Source: Ralstonia sp. SET104 (GTDB lineage Bacteria > Pseudomonadota > Gammaproteobacteria > Burkholderiales > Burkholderiaceae). Taken from it: a DNA stretch of 64,000 nucleotides. The position numbers and the translations under genes are program-made. The stretch covers positions 124,001 through 188,000 of the forward strand of contig NZ_BHVX01000002.1 in assembly GCF_003851545.1 (NCBI RefSeq), in the 5' to 3' direction. Positions 45,955 to 54,584 of the stretch are shown here, in pieces (the first letter of the stretch is position 1; the number at the start of each line of letters is the position of its first letter). The notes beneath the pieces are model-generated. The model searched no databases and was not told where the DNA came from. It saw only the letters and a list, made by a program, of their open reading frames with translations.

Positions 45955-46746
45955 ATGGCTAACCGTTCGCTTTCCCCATTCGTACTGCGCACCTGGCAGC
46001 TTGGCCTGCTGGTTGTCACGCTGGGTGTGTGGCACTTCGCCACGCGGTCGCAGGAAGTTGCGTTCTTCTTTGGTGAACCGCTCGTCGTTGCCCAGCGCAT
46101 CTGGGCGTGGTTTGTGACCGAAGGCGATATCTATCAACACCTCGGCGTCACGCTGGCCGAGACCGTCCTGGCGTTTGCCATCGGTACGGCTACGGGCCTG
46201 GGCGCCGGGTTGTGGCTTGCGTTGAGCCCGGCCGCATCGGCAGTGCTCGATCCGTACATCAAGGCCGCCAACTCGATGCCGCGCGTGATCCTCGCGCCAA
46301 TCTTTGGGGTGTGGTTCGGGCTCGGTATCTGGTCGAAGGTGGCATTGGCGGTGACGCTGGTGTTCTTCATCGTCTTCTTCAACGTCTACCAGGGCGTAAA
46401 GGAAGTGAGCCCCGTCGTGCTGGCCAACGCGCGCATGCTGGGCGCATCGCAACGGCAACTGCTGCGCTTCGTATATCTGCCGAGTGCGACGAGCTGGGTG
46501 TTTTCGTCGCTGCATACGTCTGTGGGCCTGGCCTTCGTCGGGGCGGTGGTGGGGGAATATCTCGGCTCCGCGCGCGGTGTCGGTTACCTCATCCTGCAGG
46601 CCGAAGGCACGTTCGACATCAACACCGTGTTTGCCGGTATCGTCGTGCTGACGGTGTTTGCGCTGGTACTCGACTGGCTCGTTGGTCTGATGGAAAAGCG
46701 CCTGATGCGCTGGCAGCCCAAAAGCGGCGAGACTGAGAAACTCTGA
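45955..46746 (+). CDS. NitT/TauT-type ABC transporter permease
   Basis: A 263-residue inner-membrane permease with about six hydrophobic segments and the BPD_transp_1 fold. The EAA-type loop is EVSPVVLANARMLGASQRQLLRFVYLPSA. This is the SsuC/TauC arrangement. It is the last gene of the importer operon; the nemR gene begins about 100 bases downstream. Confidence 0.95.
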   Translation: MANRSLSPFVLRTWQLGLLVVTLGVWHFATRSQEVAFFFGEPLVVAQRIWAWFVTEGDIYQHLGVTLAETVLAFAIGTATGLGAGLWLALSPAASAVLDPYIKAANSMPRVILAPIFGVWFGLGIWSKVALAVTLVFFIVFFNVYQGVKEVSPVVLANARMLGASQRQLLRFVYLPSATSWVFSSLHTSVGLAFVGAVVGEYLGSARGVGYLILQAEGTFDINTVFAGIVVLTVFALVLDWLVGLMEKRLMRWQPKSGETEKL

Positions 46747-46818
46747 GCGAACGCGCCAACGGCGTGGACGTCACACCGACCCTGCACGGTGTGGGGTCAT
46801 TCGGCAGGATCATGCAAC

Positions 46819-46833
46819 TAGACGGTCGGTCTA
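46819..46833 (+). promoter_or_regulatory. Candidate NemR operator in the nemR promoter
   Basis: The inverted repeat TAGAC-GGTCG-GTCTA lies directly ahead of a TACAAT -10 element (46835-46840), where a bound repressor would block transcription. TetR-family repressors usually autoregulate through such sites. The match to the characterised NemR box was not checked. Confidence 0.55.
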
Positions 46834-46850
46834 CTACAATGCGATCCACC

Positions 46851-47480
46851 ATGAGCAAGCACCCTGAACCCGTCACCGCTGAAGGCGCCGAAGCCCGGCA
46901 CGACACCCGCGACCGCATCCTGGACGCCGGTGCCGAACTGATTCTCGGACGCGGTTTCTCGGCCGTCGGGCTGGCGGAGATTCTCGGTCGCGCGCAGGTG
47001 CCCAAGGGCTCGTTCTATTACTACTTCGGGTCCAAGGAAGACTTCGGCGTCGCCATGCTGGAGCGCTATTTTCAGGACTACGATGCCGGCGTCGTCAGCC
47101 TGTTCAACGATACGCGCATCACCGCGCGTGAACGGTTATTGCGCTACTTCATGGCCTGGATCGATCTGCACGAGCGCAGCGCATGTGAAGTCACCTGCCT
47201 AGCGGTCAAGCTGTCCGGCGAAGTGTCGGACTTGTCTGAGCCGATGCGCAAAGTCTTGTCGACGGGGATGACGCGCATGGTCGATCGCATCGCCAGCGCC
47301 GTCAATGCAGGTGTGGCGGATGGCTCGCTGGCGCCGGTGCATGATGCGCACCACTTGGCTGAAGGCCTGTACGCCATGTGGATGGGTGGCGCGCTATTGG
47401 CGAAGGCGCATCGCACTGTTGCAGCGTTCAAAAGCTGCGTGGCGCAAACCGAAATTCTGTTGGCCAAACCCAAACACTGA
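46851..47480 (+). CDS. nemR: NemR-type TetR-family repressor, electrophile sensor
   Basis: A 209-residue TetR-family repressor from the ATG at 46851. The HTH (about 20-65) contains LAEILGRAQVPKGSFYYYFGSKEDFGVAMLERY, and the effector domain contains CLAVKLSGEVSDLSEPMR. Both segments closely match E. coli NemR as I remember it, and Cys116 aligns with the redox-active Cys106 of that protein, which senses reactive chlorine and electrophiles. It is followed by nemA as in E. coli. The earlier in-frame ATG at 46764 lies upstream of the probable promoter and is rejected. Confidence 0.87.
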   Translation: MSKHPEPVTAEGAEARHDTRDRILDAGAELILGRGFSAVGLAEILGRAQVPKGSFYYYFGSKEDFGVAMLERYFQDYDAGVVSLFNDTRITARERLLRYFMAWIDLHERSACEVTCLAVKLSGEVSDLSEPMRKVLSTGMTRMVDRIASAVNAGVADGSLAPVHDAHHLAEGLYAMWMGGALLAKAHRTVAAFKSCVAQTEILLAKPKH

Positions 47481-47543
47481 TCACACCAGAAGCCATTGCC
47501 GGCGAGGCATGTTCCTCGCTTTTTCTTTGACTCCGGTTCTAGA

Positions 47544-47553
47544 TGACCGGTCG
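47544..47553 (+). promoter_or_regulatory. Palindrome ahead of nemA, possible second NemR site
   Basis: The perfect palindrome GACCGGTC (47545-47552), inside TAGATGACCGGTCGAATAGA, lies 27 bases before the nemA ATG. It shares the GGTC core with the repeat ahead of nemR. A regulatory role is inferred only from position. Confidence 0.35.
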
Positions 47554-47578
47554 AATAGATTCTCTTTCAGGAGCTGAT

Positions 47579-48685
47579 ATGACCCAACAACTGCTGTCCC
47601 CCATCCAGACTGGCCGTACGACCCTAGCCAATCGCGTCGTGATGGCGCCGCTCACGCGTTCACGTGCCGGCCAGCCGGGTGACGTGCCGACCGAACTGAA
47701 CGTGACTTACTACGCGCAGCGTGCCACTGCGGGCCTGATTGTCACGGAGGCGACGCAAATTTCCCGCCAAGGCCAGGGCTACGCTTGGACGCCGGGCATG
47801 TACACCGACGCACAGGAAGCCGGCTGGAAGACCGTGGTGGACGCCGTGCACGCCAAGGGCGGTCGCATCTCGCAACAGCTTTGGCACGTGGGGCGTATTT
47901 CGAACACGCTGCTGCAGGAAAATGGTCAAGCGCCCGTCGCGCCGTCGGCCATCGTCGCCAAGGGCGCGCAGAGCTTTGTCGTACAGCCCGACGGCACCCC
48001 CGGCAATGTGCCGACCAGCGAGCCGCGTGCCCTGGCCACGGAAGAAATTCCGGGCGTGATCGCGCAGTATCGCCAAGCCGTGTTGCGTGCACGCCGCGCC
48101 GGTTTTGATTTCGTTGAAATCCACGCCGCCAACGGCTACCTGCTGCATCAGTTCCTGTCGACCAATAGCAACCAGCGCACCGACCAGTACGGTGGCTCGC
48201 TGGAGAACCGCGCGCGGCTGATTCTCGAAGTGGTCGATACGGCCATCGCCGAGATCGGCGCCGAACGCGTCGGCATCCGTTTGTCGCCGCACTTCGTCGC
48301 GCACGATATTGCCGATGCACAAGCCGAAGAAAGCGCGCTGTACCTCGCGCGCGAGTTGACCAAGCGCGGCATCGCCTATCTGCATATCGCCGAGCCGGAT
48401 TGGGCGGGTGGCCCCGAGTTGACCAACGATTTCCGCCGCCAACTGCGTGAGGCCTTCAAGGGCACGCTCATCGTGTGCGGCCAATACACGGCGGAAGAGG
48501 GCGAGCAGATGATCGCCTCCGGTCTGGCCGATGCGGTGGCGTTTGGCCGACCGTTCATTGCCAATCCGGATCTGGTGGCGCGCTTCCGCGCTGGTGCATC
48601 GCTCAACAAACCGGACCGCGCGACCTTCTACGGCGGCCAGGAAAAGGGCTACACCGACTATCCGACGCTGGAAGAAGCCGCCTGA
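47579..48685 (+). CDS. nemA: N-ethylmaleimide reductase, Old Yellow Enzyme family
   Basis: A 368-residue FMN-dependent ene-reductase from the ATG at 47579, which follows CAGGAG. TIM-barrel OYE signatures are present: VVMAPLTRSRAGQPGDVP near residue 23, SQQLWHVGR near 100, and FDFVEIHAANGYLLHQFLSTNSNQRTDQYGGSLENRAR with the catalytic His-X2-Asn of the substrate site. NemA reduces activated alkenes, nitro-esters, quinones and maleimides with NADPH. The gene follows nemR, and a quinone oxidoreductase is encoded convergently, giving an electrophile-detoxification neighbourhood. Confidence 0.95.
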   Translation: MTQQLLSPIQTGRTTLANRVVMAPLTRSRAGQPGDVPTELNVTYYAQRATAGLIVTEATQISRQGQGYAWTPGMYTDAQEAGWKTVVDAVHAKGGRISQQLWHVGRISNTLLQENGQAPVAPSAIVAKGAQSFVVQPDGTPGNVPTSEPRALATEEIPGVIAQYRQAVLRARRAGFDFVEIHAANGYLLHQFLSTNSNQRTDQYGGSLENRARLILEVVDTAIAEIGAERVGIRLSPHFVAHDIADAQAEESALYLARELTKRGIAYLHIAEPDWAGGPELTNDFRRQLREAFKGTLIVCGQYTAEEGEQMIASGLADAVAFGRPFIANPDLVARFRAGASLNKPDRATFYGGQEKGYTDYPTLEEAA

Positions 48686-48703
48686 CCAGGCGTTGCGTCA
48701 AAG

Positions 48704-48744
48704 AAAAAGCCGCGCGGGTTTATCGCCCAGCGCGGCTTTTTTTT
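48704..48744. terminator. Bidirectional terminator between nemA and the quinone oxidoreductase gene
   Basis: The stem AAAGCCGCGC/GCGCGGCTTT has an interrupted loop and flanking A5 and T8 tracts, between two convergent genes. Confidence 0.88.
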
Positions 48745-48758
48745 CGCGGTGATCGCGC

Positions 48759-49733
48759 TTACGGCTGAATCACCACCTTGCCCGTCACCTTGCGCGCCGC
48801 CATGTCCAGCAGCGCTTGCGCGGTCTGCTCGAGCGGATAGCGCGCAGAAATATGCGGGCGAATCTTGCCTTCCTGCATCCAGCCGAGCATTTGCATCATG
48901 TTCGCCAGATTCGCCTTTGGCTCGCGGCGTGCAAATTCACCCCAGAACACGCCCACCAGCGAGGCCCCCTTGAGAAGCGCCAAGTTCAGCGGCATCTTCG
49001 GGATCTCGCCGTTGGCAAAACCAACCACCAGATAGCGGCCGCGCCAGGCAATCGAACGAAACGCCGGTTCTGCATAAATGCCGCCGACCGGGTCGTAGAT
49101 CACGTCCGGACCCTTGCCGTCCGTCAATTCCTTGATGCGCTCGCGCAGGTCTTCGGTCGAATAGTTGATGAGTGCGTCGGCGCCGTGGTCTTTGCAGACC
49201 GCGAGCTTCTCGTCGCTCGACGCTGCAGCGATCACGCGCGCACCGATGGCCTTGCCGATCTCGATTGCCGCCAACCCAACGCCACCGGCTGCGCCGAGCA
49301 CCAGCATTGTCTCGCCGGCCTTCAGTTGCCCGCGATCGACCACCGCATGGTGCGATGTGCCATAGGTGAGCGTGAATGCGGCGGCTGTGTCAAACGCCAT
49401 GCCCGGCGGCATTGGCATCACCACCTTGGCCGACGTCTTCACCTGCGAAGCAAACGCGCCCTGGCCGAGGAAGGCAATCACGTGATCGCCGGCCTTGAGG
49501 TGCGACACACCTTCACCCACCGCATTGACCACGCCAGCCACCTCCGAACCCGGGGTAAAGGGCAGTTCCGGCTTGAACTGATATTTGTTCTGGATGATCA
49601 GCACGTCAGGAAAATTCACCCCCGCCGCCTTTACGTCGATCACGACTTCACCGGCGCCCGGCGAAAGGTCCGGCAGCGTTTCGATCACCAGCGATTCGGG
49701 CGGGCCCCAGGTCTTGCAGACGACGGCTTTCAT
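48759..49733 (-). CDS. NADPH:quinone oxidoreductase (zinc-independent MDR family)
   Basis: A 324-residue protein from the ATG at 49731-49733 (MKAVVCKTWGPPESLVIETLP); a longer frame upstream lacks similarity. The medium-chain reductase fold is clear: GroES-like N-domain with VKAAGVNFPDVLIIQNKYQFKPELPFTPGSEVAGVV, then the Rossmann motif VLGAAGGVGLAAIEIGKAIGARVIAAASSDEKL. Zinc-ligand Cys residues are absent, as in quinone oxidoreductases. It is likely to reduce quinones or enones with NADPH. Convergent with nemA. Confidence 0.92.
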   Translation of the reverse strand: MKAVVCKTWGPPESLVIETLPDLSPGAGEVVIDVKAAGVNFPDVLIIQNKYQFKPELPFTPGSEVAGVVNAVGEGVSHLKAGDHVIAFLGQGAFASQVKTSAKVVMPMPPGMAFDTAAAFTLTYGTSHHAVVDRGQLKAGETMLVLGAAGGVGLAAIEIGKAIGARVIAAASSDEKLAVCKDHGADALINYSTEDLRERIKELTDGKGPDVIYDPVGGIYAEPAFRSIAWRGRYLVVGFANGEIPKMPLNLALLKGASLVGVFWGEFARREPKANLANMMQMLGWMQEGKIRPHISARYPLEQTAQALLDMAARKVTGKVVIQP

Positions 49734-49944
49734 GATGTGTCTCCTCAACAGTCTTGCGGTGGATTGTTCGCCATCTCGCATGCATTGCACGCGATCTCGT
49801 CTGGCAGTGTAACCGAGTAAAAGCACGGTCGTTCGATTTTATGGGGTGCGATGCGTCGGGTGGCTTGTCGATGCATTTTTTGTAAGCGCGTAGAACGTGC
49901 GCGTGACCACGATTCGGGAACGTTGCTCGGTTACAATTCGCGCC

Positions 49945-50700
49945 ATGCATATTCTCATTGCCAACGACGACGGATATCTCGCGCCCGGGCTCGCGGCGCT
50001 GCATCGCGCGCTGAGTCCCCTCGGCCGCGTGACAGTGGTCGCACCGGAGCAGAACCACAGCGGCGCGTCGAACTCGCTCACGCTGCAGCGGCCGCTTTCG
50101 GTGTTTGAAGCCACCGAGGGTGCGCAGAAGGGCTTTCGTTTCGTCAACGGCACGCCGACGGATTGCGTGCACATCGCGCTCACCGGCATGATCGAAGAGA
50201 AGCCCGATTTGGTCGTCTCCGGCATCAATCAGGGCCAGAACATGGGCGAAGACGTGCTGTATTCCGGCACCGTCGCCGCTGCCATCGAAGGCCATCTGTT
50301 CGGTATTCCGTCGATTGCGTTTTCGCAGGCAGACAAGGGCTGGACGCATCTCGACGCCGCCGAGCGTGTCGCCCGCGAGGTGGTCGAGCGCTATCTGTCC
50401 GATCCGCTGGAAGGTCCGGTCCTGCTCAACGTCAACATCCCGAATCTGCCGTACGGCGAGCTGGCCGGTTGGCGCGCAACGCGTCTGGGCAAGCGGCACC
50501 AATCGCAGCCGGTGATCCGCCAAGCCAATCCCCGTGGCGAGCCGATCTTCTGGGTCGGCGCCGCTGGCGACGCGAAGGACGCCAGCGAAGGCACCGATTT
50601 CCACGCCGTCGCGCATGGCTTCGTCTCGTTGACGCCACTGCAGCTCGACTTGACCGACACAGCCCAACTGCGCACCGTGCGCCGCTGGCAGACGCCATGA
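49945..50700 (+). CDS. surE: 5'-nucleotidase SurE (stationary-phase survival protein)
   Basis: A 251-residue nucleoside monophosphate phosphatase from the ATG at 49945. The metal-binding NDDG is at residues 7-10 ([16 protein letters not shown]), followed by [27 protein letters not shown] and [25 protein letters not shown], all SurE hallmarks. It opens the conserved surE-pcm-nlpD-rpoS cluster. A TACAAT at 49932-49937 lies only 7 bases before the ATG, so the transcript may be nearly leaderless. Confidence 0.97.
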   Translation: MHILIANDDGYLAPGLAALHRALSPLGRVTVVAPEQNHSGASNSLTLQRPLSVFEATEGAQKGFRFVNGTPTDCVHIALTGMIEEKPDLVVSGINQGQNMGEDVLYSGTVAAAIEGHLFGIPSIAFSQADKGWTHLDAAERVAREVVERYLSDPLEGPVLLNVNIPNLPYGELAGWRATRLGKRHQSQPVIRQANPRGEPIFWVGAAGDAKDASEGTDFHAVAHGFVSLTPLQLDLTDTAQLRTVRRWQTP

Positions 50701-50715
50701 TCGCCACGGTGGCCC

Positions 50716-51660
50716 ATGTCTGAACGCCCGCGCGACCGGCGCTTTCCGTTGCCGCTCGACGCAGTGGTCGAGCGCAAACCTGTGGAGCGCCAGCGTGAGA
50801 TGCGCATCTCGTCTGGGGTGAGCGCTGTGTCACGCCCCACGCCGGTGCGCGCAGCATCCGTCGAACGCGCATCGACCCCATCCGCTCCCACGCCTTCGCC
50901 CCAGCGTGTGGCCGGTGTCGACGCCGCAGTCGGCGCGGTTGCCGCGAGCGCGGTGCAGGCACGTACGGCGGCAGCGCATGCAGCGGCCGGCGGCATGGCG
51001 TCGGACCGTGCGCGTCAGGCATTGATCGGCCGCGTCCAGGCCGGTGGCGTGAGCGACAAGCGCGTGCTCGCCGCAATCGGCGCGGTGCCGCGCCACCTGT
51101 TCGTCGACGCTGGCCTGGCTTCACAGGCGTATGAAGATTCCGCATTGCCGATCGGTCATCAGCAAACGATCTCGAAGCCGTCGGTCGTGGGCCGGATGAT
51201 CGAATTGCTGTTGGGCGGACGGCCCGTTCGCACTGGCATGCCGCTCGCGCGCGTGTTGGAAATCGGCACCGGCTGCGGCTACCAAGCGGCTGTTCTGGCG
51301 CAGCTCGCCGATGAGGTGTACTCGATTGAACGGGTCCGTCCGCTGCACGAAAAAGCCAAAGCGAACTTGCGGCCACTCCGTGTGCCAAACATCCGTCTGC
51401 ACTATGGCGACGGCATGCTGGGGTTGCCGAAGGCCGCGCCGTTCGATGCCATCATCCTGGCGGCGGCGGGGCTCGAGGTGCCGCAGGCGCTGCTCGATCA
51501 GCTCGCAATCGGCGGGCGGCTGATCGCCCCGGTGGCCACCGACCGTAATAGCGGCCCTGCGCAGCAGCTCGTTCTCATCGAGCGCCGCAGCCGCTTCCAG
51601 TTTCACAGTACTGCGCTTGAAGGCGTTTTCTTTGTCCCGTTAAAATCAGGAACTGTTTAG
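50716..51660 (+). CDS. pcm: Protein-L-isoaspartate O-methyltransferase with N-terminal extension
   Basis: A 314-residue protein. From about residue 95 it is a standard [47 protein letters not shown], and the SAM-binding motif [19 protein letters not shown] near 180. The enzyme methylates isoaspartyl residues to start their repair. The first ~94 residues are a low-complexity Ala/Arg/Ser/Pro region not found in E. coli Pcm (about 208 residues). An ATG at residue 94 could be an alternative start, but the reading frame and position right after surE favour the long form. Confidence 0.93.
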   Translation: MSERPRDRRFPLPLDAVVERKPVERQREMRISSGVSAVSRPTPVRAASVERASTPSAPTPSPQRVAGVDAAVGAVAASAVQARTAAAHAAAGGMASDRARQALIGRVQAGGVSDKRVLAAIGAVPRHLFVDAGLASQAYEDSALPIGHQQTISKPSVVGRMIELLLGGRPVRTGMPLARVLEIGTGCGYQAAVLAQLADEVYSIERVRPLHEKAKANLRPLRVPNIRLHYGDGMLGLPKAAPFDAIILAAAGLEVPQALLDQLAIGGRLIAPVATDRNSGPAQQLVLIERRSRFQFHSTALEGVFFVPLKSGTV

Positions 51661-51682
51661 TATGTTCACTCCCCGGAGCTCC

Positions 51683-52486
51683 ATGAACCGTCCAAGCCCC
51701 GCACGCGCAGGCCGGCTCGCCGTGGCGATGGTGTCGGCCGCATTACTGGCGGCTTGCGCATCCTCCGGCAACCAAGCCCCCGTTCTCGACCGCACCTCGC
51801 GTGGCGGCAGCACCGGTGCCGCGTCGCAAGAGCCGTCGCCCCCGGGCTACTATCGGGTCAAGCGTGGCGATACCCTGTACAGCATCGCCTTGCGCAATGG
51901 CCAAGCACCGCGTGACCTGGTGGCCTGGAACAACATCGCCAACCCGAACCAGATCGAAGTCGATCAATTGTTACGTGTTGTTCCGCCGAACGCGGATGTC
52001 AGCAGCAGCGGGGCCGTCGTCACGCCGGTTCGACCGGGCAACACGAGCACGCAGCCGGTTGATTCCACGCCGGCCACGCCGCCTGCAGCGTCGTCAGGTG
52101 CTCCTGCCGGGGCAACCGACAGCGCAGTCTCTCTGGCTTGGCCGGCACACGGCTCGCTCATCAACCGTTTCGATGACAAGAGCAACAAGGGTATCGATAT
52201 CGGTGGTAAACGCGGTGATGCGGTGGTCGCTGCCGATGATGGAAAAGTGATCCACGTTGGACCCTTGCGTGGGTACGGGAATCTTGTCATCATCAAACAC
52301 AACGACACGTTCCTGACCGCCTACGGCAACAACGACAAGGTTCTGGTCACCGAGCAATCCACGGTCAAGAAAGGGCAGAAGATCGCCGAAATGGGCAGCA
52401 CTGATGCGGATCGCGTGAAGCTTCATTTTGAAGTGCGCCGCAACGGTAAGCCGGTCGATCCGATGCGCTACTTGCCGCCTCAATAG
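51683..52486 (+). CDS. nlpD: LysM/M23 lipoprotein NlpD (amidase activator type)
   Basis: A 267-residue lipoprotein from the ATG at 51683: the signal peptide runs to the lipobox LLAAC near residue 25. A LysM peptidoglycan-binding module ([31 protein letters not shown]) lies at about 55-100. A Pro/Thr/Ser-rich linker follows, then an M23 domain (about 160-265). In NlpD/EnvC the M23 domain is catalytically dead and activates amidases. Here the usual zinc ligands are not obvious ([11 protein letters not shown] in place of the HxxxD pattern), fitting that role. It lies just before rpoS, whose main promoter is within nlpD in other proteobacteria. Confidence 0.94.
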   Translation: MNRPSPARAGRLAVAMVSAALLAACASSGNQAPVLDRTSRGGSTGAASQEPSPPGYYRVKRGDTLYSIALRNGQAPRDLVAWNNIANPNQIEVDQLLRVVPPNADVSSSGAVVTPVRPGNTSTQPVDSTPATPPAASSGAPAGATDSAVSLAWPAHGSLINRFDDKSNKGIDIGGKRGDAVVAADDGKVIHVGPLRGYGNLVIIKHNDTFLTAYGNNDKVLVTEQSTVKKGQKIAEMGSTDADRVKLHFEVRRNGKPVDPMRYLPPQ

Positions 52487-52494
52487 AGGAATGC

Positions 52495-53631
52495 ATGCCG
52501 CGCCAGAAAGCCGCCACGCCCGTCACCCCCGCCGATGACACCGTCGACGCTGCTGTAGAGGGCCAACGCACCCAAAACGGGCGCGCTGGGCGGCGTGCGC
52601 GGGTCGCAGCGCAGCCTCCTGCGGAAGAAATCGAAGTCGTCGACGCGTTGATCGACGATGTGCCTGCTTCCGAATCTGCCGATCTCAACGACACGTCTGA
52701 CAGTGCCGACGAGCCGGACGAAGAAGAGGAAGAGGGCGAGGAGGCCGAGGAGGCCGCGCCCGAAGAGGATTTCCGCAAGGTACTGCAGGCCGAACTGGCC
52801 GCCGATACCGTTCAGCACTATCTCAATCGCATCAGCATCAAGCCGCTTTTGACGCCGGCCGAAGAACTGCACTTCTCGACGCTGGCCAAGGCGGGTGAAT
52901 TTGCTGCGCGCCAAGTCATGATTGAGCGCAACCTGCGCTTGGTCGTGAGCATTGCCAAGGGCTATCTGAACCGCGGTGTGCCGCTGCTCGATCTGATCGA
53001 AGAGGGCAACCTCGGCCTGATGCACGCGATCGAGAAATTCGATCCGGAACGCGGGTTCCGCTTCTCCACATATGCAACGTGGTGGATCCGCCAGAGCATC
53101 GAGCGAGCAATCATGAATCAGGCACGCACGGTGCGTTTGCCGGTGCACGTGATCCGCGAACTCAATCAGGTGCTGCGCGCCAAGCGTCATTTGGAAAAGA
53201 GCGGCGTGGACGGCCGCGACGCGAGTCTCGAAGACATCGCTCACTTGCTCGGCAAAACCACGGACGAGGTGCAGGACGTGCTCTCGCTCAATGAGCACAC
53301 GACCTCGCTCGATACGCCGTTCGATCTCGATCCGGGCACGAGCCTGCTTGATTTCTTGTCGGATGAGCACGGTGCCTCGCCCGATCAGGAGGTGGCGCAT
53401 CGTGAGCTGTCGCAGTTGATGAAGTCGTGGCTGGCGCGCCTGTCCGATAAGCACCGCTACGTGGTTGAGCGCCGCTTTGGCCTCAACTACATCGAACCTG
53501 CGACGCTGGAAGAGTTGGCCGCCGAGATGGGCCTGACGCGCGAGCGCGTGCGCCAGATCCAGCAGGAAGCGTTGGTCAAGCTCAAGCGGCATTTCGCCTC
53601 GCAGGGCGTGCGTAAGGACGCGGTGTTGTAA
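52495..53631 (+). CDS. rpoS: RNA polymerase sigma factor RpoS
   Basis: The stationary-phase and general stress sigma factor, 378 residues. Region 1.2-2 starts with [21 protein letters not shown]; region 2 contains [46 protein letters not shown]; region 4 ends with [21 protein letters not shown]. The first ~95 residues form an extension longer than in E. coli RpoS (330 residues), with 15 acidic residues of 21 at positions 72-92. It starts 9 bases after nlpD. Confidence 0.96.
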   Translation: MPRQKAATPVTPADDTVDAAVEGQRTQNGRAGRRARVAAQPPAEEIEVVDALIDDVPASESADLNDTSDSADEPDEEEEEGEEAEEAAPEEDFRKVLQAELAADTVQHYLNRISIKPLLTPAEELHFSTLAKAGEFAARQVMIERNLRLVVSIAKGYLNRGVPLLDLIEEGNLGLMHAIEKFDPERGFRFSTYATWWIRQSIERAIMNQARTVRLPVHVIRELNQVLRAKRHLEKSGVDGRDASLEDIAHLLGKTTDEVQDVLSLNEHTTSLDTPFDLDPGTSLLDFLSDEHGASPDQEVAHRELSQLMKSWLARLSDKHRYVVERRFGLNYIEPATLEELAAEMGLTRERVRQIQQEALVKLKRHFASQGVRKDAVL

Positions 53632-53662
53632 GGCGCCGCTGTTCTCGTTCTTCTGCCTGCTT

Positions 53663-54526
53663 TCAGTCGTTTCTCAGTTCCAGCAGCATCGGTTGATGAT
53701 CCGACGCTTGCGTCGTGCTGTTGACCTCCACGCGCAGCAAGCGCGGTTTCAGCGGTTCACTGATCAGCACGAAATCACACGCGTACGCAGGGTCTGTCCA
53801 GCCGACGCGGTCGTGCACGCCAAAGGTCGGCGGCTGCGGTGCCGCGCCATGGGCGATCTCCCACGCATCGTATAGAGCCGGTTCCCGGGTGAATGGCACA
53901 GTGGCCAGGCGTTTGGGCGTGGAATCGGGCTTGCAATTGAAGTCCCCGCAGACGATGGTTGCCGTCGTTTGCGCCAGTGGGCGAAAGGGGCCGCTTTCGG
54001 GCTCTGTGCCGAGCACTGGTGATTGATTCGCGCGTGCGCAGCCCTCCGTGTGGATGGCTCGCAGCGCATCGATCTGCGCCAGACGTTGAAGCTCCGAGTA
54101 GTACTCCAGATGCGTCGTGACGACGCGCAGCGGGCCAAACGGCGCCAGCACGATCGCTTCGATGGCCATGCGCGGCATATACGGTGTGGCATCAGGCGGG
54201 CATGGCAACGTGTGGCGCATGATGTACTGCACGGGCAGGCGTGTGACGATCGCGTTGCCGAAGCGCTGCACCTGTGTGCCGTTGTGGCGCTCCAGCGCGA
54301 AGCCGCGGATCACGGTGTATTCGGCGCCAAGCACATCGGCGATTTCGCCCCATTGGTCGATGCCCGGCTGACCAGGCAGATCACCGAAACCGGAGGTGAC
54401 TTCCTGCAGGCACAGCACATCGAACTCGGCCATGTCGCGCGCTTGTGCGAGTTGGCGCGTGAGGCTGACGCGCCCGTCTGCACCACGGCCCCATTGGATG
54501 TTCCACGTCAGGATGATGGTGCCCAT
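53663..54526 (-). CDS. Endonuclease/exonuclease/phosphatase family protein
   Basis: A 287-residue protein of the EEP (DNase I-like) superfamily. It begins [19 protein letters not shown], has VLCLQEV (the metal-binding Glu), [23 protein letters not shown] and ends with [11 protein letters not shown] (the catalytic Asp-His). All catalytic positions are intact. There is no signal peptide, so it is probably cytosolic; the substrate may be DNA, a phosphoester or a lipid head group. It is convergent with rpoS and divergent from rlmD. Confidence 0.9.
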   Translation of the reverse strand: MGTIILTWNIQWGRGADGRVSLTRQLAQARDMAEFDVLCLQEVTSGFGDLPGQPGIDQWGEIADVLGAEYTVIRGFALERHNGTQVQRFGNAIVTRLPVQYIMRHTLPCPPDATPYMPRMAIEAIVLAPFGPLRVVTTHLEYYSELQRLAQIDALRAIHTEGCARANQSPVLGTEPESGPFRPLAQTTATIVCGDFNCKPDSTPKRLATVPFTREPALYDAWEIAHGAAPQPPTFGVHDRVGWTDPAYACDFVLISEPLKPRLLRVEVNSTTQASDHQPMLLELRND

Positions 54527-54584
54527 GCTGGTCCTCCTGTGTCTTACAATGCCGCCCTTGTCCCCATTTTGCCCAGGCTCGCTC

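Noticed and set aside
54396-54584. Longer rlmD reading frame beginning at 54396
   Set aside because: It overlaps the start of the divergent exonuclease/phosphatase gene and the shared promoter region.
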